Assembly: GCA_013289835.1 (NCBI GenBank)
Contig: JABCZG010000004.1
Coordinates: forward strand, 1-64,000
Source of the DNA: Acidobacteriota bacterium
GTDB taxonomy: Bacteria; Acidobacteriota; Terriglobia; Acidiferrales; UBA7541
Length of the DNA: 64,000 nucleotides
Direction of reading: 5' to 3'
Under the pieces are notes generated by a model that did no database searches, had not been told where the DNA came from, and saw nothing but the letters and a program-made list of their open reading frames with translations. Below are positions 52,281 to 60,722 of the stretch, piece by piece. How positions within the stretch are numbered: the stretch's first letter is position 1; each line of letters starts with the position of its first letter. The position numbers and the translations under genes are program-made.

Positions 52281-53729
52281 TCAGCGATCCGCGACCGCGT
52301 CTTTCCGCTGTCCCAGCCAAATCGCCACGAATCCGTCCGGCGCAAGATCCGGTTGGAGAAACTTTTTTGGAGTGCCGTGCACTCGCAGGACGGCTTCGGC
52401 GGCGAGGTAGCCGCTGCGGACGGCGCCTTCCATGGTGGCGGGCCAGCCGGTGGCGGTCCAGTCGCCGGCGAGGAATAATTTGCGGACGGAGGATTCTTGC
52501 TTGGGGCGGAAGCGGTCCACGCCGGGTTCGGGGGAGAAGGTGGCGGCGGCTTCTTTGATGACGGTGGCTTTCAGCAATTGCGCTTCGCGGGCGGCGGGCA
52601 AGGCGTGGCGGACTTCTTGGAGGCAGAGGTCGATGATTTCCTGGCGAGATTTTTGCAGCAGGTCGTAGGAGGCGCTGATTACGAGTTGCAGGTACTGCTC
52701 GCCGGCTGCGGTCTTCCCTGCTGCGTTCGAATCGGCGTAGAGCGCGGACTTGTTGAATATCCATTGCGTGGTGGTGTCGAGAAGGGTGACGAACGGTTCT
52801 TTCATGACGTGGCGGTCAAACCAGAGATGGACGCCGGTGATTGGGGAAACATTTATTTTGTCGAGGTTCGAAAGATAGGGGTCGCTCTGCTTCACGCTCT
52901 CGGGGAGTAATTCGGCGAGAGCGGTGTGCGGGACAGCGAAGATGTAGGCGTCGGCGGTTTCTTCTTTTGCGTCGTCGAAGCGGACACCAGCGATTTCGCC
53001 GTTTTCGATTTTGAGGCCGCGGACGGGGGCGCGCAAGGTGACTTCGCCGCCGCGCTTTTCGATCTCGAATTTGCAGCCGTCGTATAAATTCGCCAGCGGG
53101 ACCGCGGGAACGCCCATGCGGTATCCGGCGCGATTCGAAAGAAAGGCTTTCCAGAAAACATCCACGCCAAAGCGGGCGTCAGTGCGATCGAGTTCTTCGT
53201 CGAGCGCGCTGACGAGGACGGCGCGCCAGAAGCGGTCGATGGCACCCTGCGTCTGGCCGCGACGGCTCAACCACTCGAGCATGGAGATGCCACTCGGCGC
53301 GTCCAGGTCGCGTGGCTTCCCTTTCGCGCGCAGAATGTCGAGCATGGCGCGGGCGATGCTGAGCTTGTCGCGCAAGGTGAGCGGGGCAAATTTGGCGAAC
53401 GAGCCGGTCATGTGAAACGGCGCGGGAAGAATTCCGGCTTGCATTTCACCGCGGCGGCCCTGGGGATCGAGAAAAAAGAGGCGATCGAAGAATTTGATTT
53501 TGTCCGCGGAGCCGACGCGCTGATAAAAATCGGTGAGATTGGTGCAGCAGCCGAGGGTCACGTGCTGACAATTGTCCACGTGCTCGCCGTCGGGCAACAC
53601 GTAGGAGGTTGCGCGGCCGCCGAGGAAGGGACGCTGCTCGAACAAACGCACGCGCCAGCCGGATTCAGCCAGCGCGGCGCCGGCTGCCAGTCCCGCCAGC
53701 CCGCCGCCGATCACGATCACGCTTTTCAA
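52281..53729 (-). CDS. hpnE: Hydroxysqualene dehydroxylase (HpnE), FAD-dependent
   Basis: The product has 482 residues. The N-terminal FAD site is VIGGGLAGLAAGAAL (6-20) with FEQRPFLGGRATSY. The C-terminal amine-oxidase-type block is LFLAGDWTATGWPATMEGAVRSGYLAAEAV. This subgroup takes hydroxysqualene to squalene as the last step of the HpnC/D/E route. The start overlaps the 3' end of the fused hpnC-hpnD gene by 65 bp. The whole pathway is therefore encoded by two adjacent genes. Confidence 0.93.
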   Translation of the reverse strand: MKSVIVIGGGLAGLAAGAALAESGWRVRLFEQRPFLGGRATSYVLPDGEHVDNCQHVTLGCCTNLTDFYQRVGSADKIKFFDRLFFLDPQGRRGEMQAGILPAPFHMTGSFAKFAPLTLRDKLSIARAMLDILRAKGKPRDLDAPSGISMLEWLSRRGQTQGAIDRFWRAVLVSALDEELDRTDARFGVDVFWKAFLSNRAGYRMGVPAVPLANLYDGCKFEIEKRGGEVTLRAPVRGLKIENGEIAGVRFDDAKEETADAYIFAVPHTALAELLPESVKQSDPYLSNLDKINVSPITGVHLWFDRHVMKEPFVTLLDTTTQWIFNKSALYADSNAAGKTAAGEQYLQLVISASYDLLQKSRQEIIDLCLQEVRHALPAAREAQLLKATVIKEAAATFSPEPGVDRFRPKQESSVRKLFLAGDWTATGWPATMEGAVRSGYLAAEAVLRVHGTPKKFLQPDLAPDGFVAIWLGQRKDAVADR

Positions 53730-55635
53730 GAATATTCTCTTCCGTATGGCGGCCGAAGCGCGCCTTGGCGATGAACATCATTTTTTCAGGTTTGGAAAGG
53801 CGCACGCGTTCGCCGAAGACGGCGAAGTCGAGCGACTCGATGCGGCCGAGCAACGCGCTGTAGGTATGCACGAGAAGCCACAAGGCGCCGCGGCTGTCAG
53901 CGTCAATCAAGTTCAGCAGCGCGGCGCCTTCTTCATAGTTTTGCCAGGCGCGCTCGGATTCGAAACGGAGCAACTCGCGGACGCCGAGCGTTGCTTCGTC
54001 GCGGCCGAAATCTTCGGGCGAAACGCCGTAACGCTGCAAGTCTTCCTCGGGGAGATAGACGCGGCCTAGGCGGTAGTCTTCGTGGACGTCGCGAATGATG
54101 TTGGTTAGCTGGAAGGCGAGGCCGAGTTTTTCGGCGAAGTCGAGGGCCCGGGCGTCGGTGAAACCGAAGACGTGGGTGCAGGTAAGGCCGACGGTGCCGG
54201 CGACGCGGTAGCAATATTCGCGGAGGCGGTCGAAGGTGGGGTAGGTCTGAACGGTCAAATCCATTTCGGCGCCGCTGATGAGATCGTGGAGATAGCGGGC
54301 GGGCATTTTGTAGCGCTGCATGGTGTCGACGAGAGCGGGCAGGGTTTCGGCGGCGACTCCCAGAGCTGCGGCGGGCGAGGCCATCGCGGCGTTACCGTCG
54401 AAATGCTGGTCGTGGCCGGTGATGGCGTCGTCGAGAGCGGCGCGCCAATTGGCGAGGCCGCGTTGCTTTGCGGCGAGATCGGTGCCTTCGTCGGCGACAT
54501 CGTCTACCAGGCGCATGAAGGCGTAGAGGGCGGCTAGGGCGTCGCGCTTGGAGGAAGGGAGAAGGAAGAAGGCGGCGTAGAAGTTGCTGCGGGAGGCGCG
54601 GGCGATGCGGTGGGAGGCGTCGTACGATTGCGCGAGGATGGCGCTTGCCGGATTGTGGCCCCGGTAAGGTGCGGGAGGATGCTGCTTCCCAACGAATGCG
54701 GGCGGCTCGGCAGGCTGCTCCATTTTCGGATTTGCGCCGACGAGGTATGCCACGAGGGCGCGCCCCAGGAGGGCGGCTTGTTTTAGTTTGCTGATGGCGG
54801 GGCGCTGGTGAAGGGTGTCGTAGCCCATGGATTCGATGGCATCGAGGACGGCTAGGCCGCCGCGGCTGAACATTTCGAGGTCGACGCTGAGGCGACCTTC
54901 TACCATTTTTGCGAGGGGCAGGCCGTCGGCGAATAATTCTCGCGTGCGTACGATTAAATCTTTCATCAGGCGGACGTAGCGGTCGTCGAAGCGGCGGGCG
55001 ACGATGTCAGATTCAGTTAGGCCCTGGGCGGTGGCGACATCGAGGGGGATGTAGATGCGGCCCTTCTCGAGATCGCACGAGACGTCTTGCCAAAAATTTG
55101 CTAGCTGCAAGGCTGTGCAGGTTGCATCTGATAATTTCTGACGTTGGTCGTCGCGGTAGCCGCACAGATAGAGGACCAGGCGGCCTACGGGATTTGCGGA
55201 GTACACGCAATAGTTCAGTACGCCCACCCAATCGGAGTAGCGCTTTACGGTTTGATCCTGGCGGAAAGCTTTCAGGAGATCGGCGAAGGGCTGTTTGGGG
55301 ATATCTTTGGCGACGACGGTTTCACGAAGCGCGATGAAAACGGGATGCGAGGGCTTGGCTTCATAGCAGAGTTCTAGTTCGTGTTCCCACCAGTTCAGCA
55401 ATTCCAGGGCACGCGCGGGATCGGGGACTTCGTCGCCGAGGTCATCGGCCCAGCGGCAGTAGGCGTAGACGTTGTAGAAATGTTGATGGAGATCTTTTGG
55501 GAGCAGCCAGGAGACGACGTTGAAATTTTCGTAGTGGTGGGTGGCTAACCAGCGGGTGTAGTTTTGCGCCTCATCGAGGGGACAGCCGGGGGTTGGCGCG
55601 TGTGCGGTTAGGTCGAGTTCGCCGGGGCGCAGCAT
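53665..55635 (-). CDS. hpnC-hpnD: Fused HpnC-HpnD, squalene-precursor synthase pair in one protein
   Basis: The product has 656 residues with two complete trans-isoprenyl-diphosphate-synthase folds. HpnC half (about 20-300): D64-D65-x2-D68 (ADDLGDE) and D184-x3-D188 (WQDVSCD). HpnD half (about 325-625): D378-D379-x2-D382 (DDVADE) and D516-x3-D520 (RDVHED). HpnD joins two farnesyl diphosphates to presqualene diphosphate and HpnC converts that to hydroxysqualene, so the fusion combines consecutive steps. The basic C-terminal tail of about 22 residues is encoded in the overlap with hpnE. Known systems mostly have separate genes. Confidence 0.93.
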   Translation of the reverse strand: MLRPGELDLTAHAPTPGCPLDEAQNYTRWLATHHYENFNVVSWLLPKDLHQHFYNVYAYCRWADDLGDEVPDPARALELLNWWEHELELCYEAKPSHPVFIALRETVVAKDIPKQPFADLLKAFRQDQTVKRYSDWVGVLNYCVYSANPVGRLVLYLCGYRDDQRQKLSDATCTALQLANFWQDVSCDLEKGRIYIPLDVATAQGLTESDIVARRFDDRYVRLMKDLIVRTRELFADGLPLAKMVEGRLSVDLEMFSRGGLAVLDAIESMGYDTLHQRPAISKLKQAALLGRALVAYLVGANPKMEQPAEPPAFVGKQHPPAPYRGHNPASAILAQSYDASHRIARASRSNFYAAFFLLPSSKRDALAALYAFMRLVDDVADEGTDLAAKQRGLANWRAALDDAITGHDQHFDGNAAMASPAAALGVAAETLPALVDTMQRYKMPARYLHDLISGAEMDLTVQTYPTFDRLREYCYRVAGTVGLTCTHVFGFTDARALDFAEKLGLAFQLTNIIRDVHEDYRLGRVYLPEEDLQRYGVSPEDFGRDEATLGVRELLRFESERAWQNYEEGAALLNLIDADSRGALWLLVHTYSALLGRIESLDFAVFGERVRLSKPEKMMFIAKARFGRHTEENILEKRDRDRRRAGGTGSRRRAG

Positions 55636-55794
55636 CTTAAGAGAGATTCCTCGCTTCGCTCGGAATGACGGTATTTACAGCTGGCGCTCCGGTTGGAATG
55701 ACAGTCTTTACAGCTCGTGCAATAGAAGCCAAGCGTTGAATTTGTGGTATCGGGTCCGCGGTAAAAGCGGGAGCTGGGCTCCCGCACTCCATGA

Positions 55795-56910
55795 TCATGG
55801 CCGGACGGCTAATTTGATTTCGCCGCTGCGGGACTTCATGCGTTCGAAGGCCTGGGGGAGATCGGCCAGGCGGATTTCTTCGGTGACAAAATCGTGGGCT
55901 GAGATGTCGCCGCGGCGGATGGCCTCGAGAGCTTCGCGGAAAAAGCGGGGCGTGTGGTGGAACGGAGAGATGAGCTTGATCTCCGAGTAGTGAATCATGG
56001 CGGGCTCGATTTCGACACGCGTGCCGGAAGGCAGGCCGCTGAAGAAATTGACAACGCCGCCGCGGCGGACCATGGCGAGAGCTTGTTTCCAGGTTGCGGG
56101 ATTGCCGGCGGCTTCGACGACGGAATCAGGTCCCAGTTGATCTTCGGTCAGCGCTTTCACGGCAGCGGCAACGTCGGGAGTCTCGGTCACGTTGATGGTG
56201 GCGATCGCGCCTAAGCGTTTCGCGACTTCCAGCGGGCCGGCGCGCCGCGCCAGGGCGATGACGCGAACGCCGCGCCGAGAGAGCATGCGAACGAATTTCA
56301 AGCCAATGGGGCCGCAGCCGATGACGGCGGCGGTGTCTCCGGTACGGACTTCCATTTCGTGAATGCCTCGCAGAACGCAGGCGAGAGGTTCGGCAAGCGC
56401 GGCGCTCTGGTCATCCACGGAATGGGGAACTTCGAGCATATTTTCGACGACGATGCGACCGGGGATGCGCATGTAGTCTGCGTAGGCTCCATTGTTGAAG
56501 AGCAAATCGTCGCAAAGATTTTCCTGGCCGCGACGGCAGTGGTAGCAGCGCAAGCAGGGCGCGGAGTTGGCAGCGATCACGCGCATGCCGATGCGCCAGC
56601 GAGCGTCCACGCGTTTGCCGACGGCGGCAACGTCGCCGACGAGTTCGTGACCGAAAACGGCGGGCGGCTGAATCATCTTGGCGTGATAGCCGCGCTTCCA
56701 AACTTTCAGATCGGTGCCATCGGTCAGAGCGAGGCGGACGCGCAGGAGAACTTCGTCAGCGGACAGCGCGGGGACGTCAATTTTTTCGATACGCAGATCT
56801 TCGCTGCCGTACAAGACGGCGGCGGTCATCTTTGACGGCACAGCCAAGCGTGGTTCGGCTAGTTTCACTGCTGGACCTTCTTCCGCCTTCTTGGTTGTCG
56901 AAACTTTCAT
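55795..56910 (-). CDS. Zinc-type alcohol dehydrogenase, first of a pair in the hopanoid cluster
   Basis: The product has 371 residues (MDR family). The structural zinc site is intact (CLRCYHCRRGQENLC, four Cys). The catalytic region has GHE (residues near 88) but Asp replaces the usual first Cys ligand (DGTD where others have CGTD). The Rossmann loop is IGCGPIGL. It overlaps the second dehydrogenase by 4 bp (ATGA). The neighbours suggest work on a hopanoid or polar side chain; substrate unknown. A 159-bp gap separates it from the hpnC-hpnD gene. Confidence 0.85.
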   Translation of the reverse strand: MKVSTTKKAEEGPAVKLAEPRLAVPSKMTAAVLYGSEDLRIEKIDVPALSADEVLLRVRLALTDGTDLKVWKRGYHAKMIQPPAVFGHELVGDVAAVGKRVDARWRIGMRVIAANSAPCLRCYHCRRGQENLCDDLLFNNGAYADYMRIPGRIVVENMLEVPHSVDDQSAALAEPLACVLRGIHEMEVRTGDTAAVIGCGPIGLKFVRMLSRRGVRVIALARRAGPLEVAKRLGAIATINVTETPDVAAAVKALTEDQLGPDSVVEAAGNPATWKQALAMVRRGGVVNFFSGLPSGTRVEIEPAMIHYSEIKLISPFHHTPRFFREALEAIRRGDISAHDFVTEEIRLADLPQAFERMKSRSGEIKLAVRP

Positions 56911-58013
56911 GAGTGCGTGATCAAAATCTTCAGCGATTCCACCGTTGGTTTCGCGGCCAGCTCCAAGCCTTCCTGGATTCTAGCGAGCGGAAAGCGGTGC
57001 GTCACAATCTCCATGACAGGCAGTTTCTTCTGGAGCACCAGACCGGCCGCTGCATCTTGGATGTCCACCGCGGCGCTATAGCTGCCCAGGATTTCCTTTT
57101 CATCGATCCCCACAGCAGATGCTGGAAACTCGATCTTGGTTACGGGGTCATTGGCGGCAAACAGCAGCACACGCCCGCCAGGCCTTGCCGCTGCCAGCGC
57201 ATCCACCACCACGGAAGGATGCGCCACTGCTACCAGGACCGCATCAGCACCCCGCCCGTCGGTCCGGGACTTGATCTGGTCCACAAGCTTACCATCACTG
57301 GGGTCGAAGGACTCAATGGCTGCGAGGGTGAGGCTCTTGGCGCGGCGGACGGCCATGGGGTCGCTGGTGTAGAGCTTGGCACCTTGGAGATTTGCAACCA
57401 TCAATAACTGGAGGCCGATGGGGCCGCACCCGGCGATCAACACAGTTTCGCCGGCGGTGATGCGGGCTTTTTGCACGGCTTTGGCGATGGTGTTGATGGG
57501 TTCGATGAAAGTGGCTTCCTCGAAGGTGACGTTATCGGGGAGCGCGACGATGCCGCGATCGGCAACCCAGGGCATGGCTTTGACGTATTCGGCGAAGCCA
57601 CCGCCGTTGGGAGTGAAGCCCGCAGTGAGGCCGGTGGTCTTGTATTGCTTGCATTGAGAGAACAGGCGGCGCTCGCAGTAGAAACAATTTCCGCAGGGGA
57701 TGTGGTGGAAGCTCATGACGCGGTCGCCGAGCTTCCATTTGGTGACGCCGCGGCCGACGGCGACGACGGTTCCGGCGAGTTCGTGACCGAGGATTTGCGG
57801 CGGCGCGACGTAGGCGTGGAAGATTTTTTTGATGTCGGTGCCGCAGATGCCGCAGGCGGCCACTTTGATGAGGACTTCGCCGTCGGAGACTTCGGGGACG
57901 GGGACTTCTTCGACGCGGACGAGGCCTTTTCCGCGGTAGACGCCGGCGCGCATGGTTTTGGGGAGGGGGCCCAAATTAGGTGTGACCTCCAGAGTTGTGC
58001 CAGTGCGGCTCAT
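56907..58013 (-). CDS. Zinc-type alcohol dehydrogenase, second of a pair in the hopanoid cluster
   Basis: The product has 368 residues. The catalytic zinc pattern is complete: CGICGTDIKK and GHELAG. The structural site is CGNCFYC plus a further Cys (SQCKQY). The cofactor loop is IAGCGPIGLQLLM. It is coupled by ATGA overlaps both to hpnG upstream and to the sister dehydrogenase downstream. This tight link to hpnG makes reduction of a hopanoid side-chain sugar (ribosylhopane aldehyde form) an attractive role; that is inference. Confidence 0.88.
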   Translation of the reverse strand: MSRTGTTLEVTPNLGPLPKTMRAGVYRGKGLVRVEEVPVPEVSDGEVLIKVAACGICGTDIKKIFHAYVAPPQILGHELAGTVVAVGRGVTKWKLGDRVMSFHHIPCGNCFYCERRLFSQCKQYKTTGLTAGFTPNGGGFAEYVKAMPWVADRGIVALPDNVTFEEATFIEPINTIAKAVQKARITAGETVLIAGCGPIGLQLLMVANLQGAKLYTSDPMAVRRAKSLTLAAIESFDPSDGKLVDQIKSRTDGRGADAVLVAVAHPSVVVDALAAARPGGRVLLFAANDPVTKIEFPASAVGIDEKEILGSYSAAVDIQDAAAGLVLQKKLPVMEIVTHRFPLARIQEGLELAAKPTVESLKILITHS

Positions 58014-58792
58014 CGGGCGACGACCTTGAGGGAATCTTCAGTCGGCACAAGTTGCACTAATTCCATCACGTAGGTTTCCAAAAAACGGGCAAGGGTCTCA
58101 GCCGCGCCGCGGCTCTTCCTTCCGAAACGAATCAGAGAGCCAATCGTGCCGGGCTTTTTTGCGACTTCGGCAACGACACGAAGAATGCTAACGCGGTTGT
58201 TTGAAGAAATCGTCCGGTTGAAGTCAATTGGCAAGTCCTCGTTAGAGCGATCGCTTATGGCTCGGATAGCGACGCCGCGAGCGCCCCACGCGTACCCTTC
58301 TTTGACAACGTCGAAGCTCTCCATGTCCACGACATCCGCCTTCGCCCCAAGCAGGGCCTTTTGTTCCGCGGTGGTCAGTACTCTCTCGGCGGTATAAAAC
58401 GCTGCGGCTTGCTTCGCACCGTGCGCGACCGCCAGATCGACTAGTTGCACGTCCGTCTCCAACCAGTCTCGGCCGAGGTCGGCGTGCACTCCTTCCGATT
58501 TCAGTAGCTTCGCCACCACAACATCGCTCACTGCGAAATCCGGACGCAGAGCTCCAGCAAGGCCGCTGGAAATACAAATTTCAAAATACTTGTCACGGCT
58601 AGCGAGTCGCATCATCAGTTCCATGGTATCTGCCGAGTTGTCTCCGATACCCGTCAAGAGCACAAAGATCTCGGAATTTCCAATTGCGCTCTTCCAAAGC
58701 TTAAGTCCTTCGGCATTTTGCCGAACAAACTTTCTGCGCGCGCGCCAAGGAGCGAATTCGGCTTCGACGGCGAAGGTGACTAGGATGCGCAT
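58010..58792 (-). CDS. hpnG: HpnG-like nucleosidase (adenosylhopane to ribosylhopane)
   Basis: The product has 260 residues, MTA/SAH-nucleosidase-like fold. N-terminal block ILVTFAVEAEFAPWR; GIG and SGLAGAL (CISSGLAGALRPDFAVSDVVVA); active-site VVDMESFDVV with the conserved E; and AIRAISDRSNE near the purine site. HpnG removes adenine from adenosylhopane. ATG 58792 is used rather than TTG 58801. The stop overlaps the dehydrogenase start by ATGA. Confidence 0.87.
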   Translation of the reverse strand: MRILVTFAVEAEFAPWRARRKFVRQNAEGLKLWKSAIGNSEIFVLLTGIGDNSADTMELMMRLASRDKYFEICISSGLAGALRPDFAVSDVVVAKLLKSEGVHADLGRDWLETDVQLVDLAVAHGAKQAAAFYTAERVLTTAEQKALLGAKADVVDMESFDVVKEGYAWGARGVAIRAISDRSNEDLPIDFNRTISSNNRVSILRVVAEVAKKPGTIGSLIRFGRKSRGAAETLARFLETYVMELVQLVPTEDSLKVVAR

Positions 58793-58811
58793 TTGTCTCA
58801 AAGTCGAGCAG

Positions 58812-58876
58812 GCCGGGCTAAAGCCCGGCGCCTACACAAAACAAAGACAAGAAAAACGCACCGGTCTGAAGACCGG
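58812..58876. repeat. Pair of REP-like hairpins between hpnA and hpnG
   Basis: GCCGGGC-TAAA-GCCCGGC (58812-58829) and CCGGTC-TGAA-GACCGG (58861-58876) are each followed by a near-identical GCCTACA/CACTACA tail. This is a dispersed-repeat style I associate with Acidobacteria. The pair sits in the 106-bp gap between two cluster genes. Confidence 0.65.
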
Positions 58877-58898
58877 CCACTACATAGAATACAAAACC

Positions 58899-59921
58899 TC
58901 AGGCTGCGGCGGCGCGGGCCATGCGCTTGGCGCGGCCTTTGGCTACGTAACCGTTGGCACCGTACCAGTGGACGGCGCGTTCGAGCGCGGCGGCGACTGG
59001 GCCGGCCTTGAAACCGAGTTCGCGCTGGGCGCGGGTGCAATCCACAAACATATTGTGGCGGGCGATCTTCACGCCTTCGATCGGGATGCCCGGTTCGCGG
59101 CCAAGCAAGCGCGAAAAAACCGTATTGGCATAGGCTACACCCAAGGCGAGGCTGTGGGGAATTTTCAGCCTGGGGGCGCGCAGGCCGGTGATTTTCGCGA
59201 GAGCATCGAGCATTTGTTTGAGCGTCAGATTTTCTCCGCCGAGGAGATAGCGCTCGCCCACTTTTCCTTTTTCGGAGACGAGGAGATGGCCGGCGGCGCA
59301 TTCTTCGACGCCAACGAAGTTGAGGCCGGTCTCGACGTAGCCGGGCATTTTGCCGTTCAGAAAATCGAGAATAATTTTACCGGTGGGCGTGGGCTTCCAA
59401 TCCCAGGGGCCGACGGGCGTGGTGGGCATGGCGACGATGACAGGCAATCCACTTTTCGCGGCGGCGAGGGCTTCTCTTTCGGCCATCCATTTCGAACGCT
59501 TGTAGTGGCCAACCATTTCTTCGAGCTTGGCGTCGGTGAATTCGTTGGGGAGCTGCGGGCGGTCGACGGCGATGGTGGCGACGGTGCTGGTGTAGATGAG
59601 CTGCTCGATGCCGGCGCGCTTGGCGGCTTCGAGAAGGTTTTTTGTGCCGCCGACGTTCGAATCGTAGATGTCCTGCGAGCGCTTGGCCCACAGGCGGTAA
59701 TCGGCGGCGACGTGGAAAACGCGCTTGACGCCTTTCATGGCGCGATCGAGCGAGGCGGGATCGCGGAGATCGCCGGTGACGTATTCGAGGGAAAGATCGG
59801 CGATGGCGCGATTGGTGCTGGAAGCGCGCATGAGAACGCGGACGTCTTCGCCGCGGGCAACGAGCTGGCGGGCAACACGGCTGCCGAGAAAACCGGCGGC
59901 GCCGGTGACCAGGGTGGTCAT
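58899..59921 (-). CDS. hpnA: Hopanoid-associated NAD-dependent sugar epimerase (HpnA)
   Basis: The product has 340 residues, extended SDR. Cofactor loop TGAAGFLGSRVAR at the N terminus; VFHVAADYRLWA; active-site Y-x3-K as YKRSK; and a TTPVGPWDWKPTPTG block that is typical of HpnA. HpnA is found in hopanoid clusters and is thought to act on the sugar or polyol side chain. It overlaps the HpnH-like gene by 4 bp. A C-terminal basic tail (KGRAKRMARAAAA) is notable. Confidence 0.92.
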   Translation of the reverse strand: MTTLVTGAAGFLGSRVARQLVARGEDVRVLMRASSTNRAIADLSLEYVTGDLRDPASLDRAMKGVKRVFHVAADYRLWAKRSQDIYDSNVGGTKNLLEAAKRAGIEQLIYTSTVATIAVDRPQLPNEFTDAKLEEMVGHYKRSKWMAEREALAAAKSGLPVIVAMPTTPVGPWDWKPTPTGKIILDFLNGKMPGYVETGLNFVGVEECAAGHLLVSEKGKVGERYLLGGENLTLKQMLDALAKITGLRAPRLKIPHSLALGVAYANTVFSRLLGREPGIPIEGVKIARHNMFVDCTRAQRELGFKAGPVAAALERAVHWYGANGYVAKGRAKRMARAAAA

Positions 59922-60718
59922 GCGACCTTTACGCTCTCTTCGCGGTCATCGGATTCGCGTTCGAGGATAGAGCGCGTCTTGCTTTCACTTGGAGCGGAGA
60001 GGTGCTCGCCGGCCAGCGCGGGTTCTGCGAGGCGCGAGAAGATTTGCCACCAGCGATTGGCGATTAGCTTTCGGGCGTCGACGGTTTTTTGCTGTAGCGA
60101 TTCACTGCGTGGATTCGCGGTGTTCGGCGCGGTGGCTGGGGAAATCACGAAGCCGTCCACGTCGAGGGTGTTCGCGAGGGCGCGCAATGTGGCGACTTCG
60201 TTGAGATCGGAGTCCGCGTAGATGCGCGTGTGAATGCAGGTGAAGAAGCCGCACAGACGGGCGGCTTCGAGGGCTTCAACGGCGCTGCGGAAGGCACCCG
60301 GACGTGCGGCGCGAAGGTCGTGGGATTTCTCGAGGCCGTTCAAGGGGACAGTTAGGAACAGGCGGGAGACGGGGCGGAATTCGTGGATGCGGCGGCGGAG
60401 AATCGCGCCGTCGGTTTCCAGGAAAACATTTTGGCCGTGACCGTTGATGCAGCGAGTGAGCTGCGCTATTTCCGGATGGAGAAGTGGATCTGCGCCGCCG
60501 ATCCAAACGACGGGAGCGGCGCTTTCGCGCACTAAAGTTAAGAGTTCGGTTCCGGCTTTCGCTTCGGGGGAAAATCGGGAAGATTCGAATGAGGTCGGGC
60601 TTGCTTGCTCGACCGGACGAATCAGCAGAACCGCTGGAGCGGCGGAATCGCGGCGAGTGCTCCGCACGATGCGGGCCTTGACGAGGTCCGCGATGAGGCG
60701 CAGGGGAAAGCGCAGCAT
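59918..60718 (-). CDS. HpnH-like protein lacking the radical-SAM cysteine motif
   Basis: The product has 266 residues. The middle and C-terminal parts follow adenosylhopane synthase HpnH (a radical-SAM enzyme): APVVWIGGADPLLHPEIAQL, then NVFLETDGAI, then TIRIYA-type strand, and DVDGFVISPATAP. The N-terminal CxxxCxxC motif is absent; the corresponding stretch (AVLLIRPVEQASP) has no cysteine. Only three Cys occur, none in a cluster pattern. It is therefore probably catalytically dead or has changed function. It lies between shc and hpnA, 4 bp after shc. Confidence 0.7.
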   Translation of the reverse strand: MLRFPLRLIADLVKARIVRSTRRDSAAPAVLLIRPVEQASPTSFESSRFSPEAKAGTELLTLVRESAAPVVWIGGADPLLHPEIAQLTRCINGHGQNVFLETDGAILRRRIHEFRPVSRLFLTVPLNGLEKSHDLRAARPGAFRSAVEALEAARLCGFFTCIHTRIYADSDLNEVATLRALANTLDVDGFVISPATAPNTANPRSESLQQKTVDARKLIANRWWQIFSRLAEPALAGEHLSAPSESKTRSILERESDDREESVKVA

Positions 60719-60722
60719 GCGG

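Noticed and set aside
58590..60221. 543-codon open frame antisense to hpnG, hpnA and the HpnH-like gene
   Set aside because: Gly/Ala/Glu-rich shadow of well-supported genes on the other strand.
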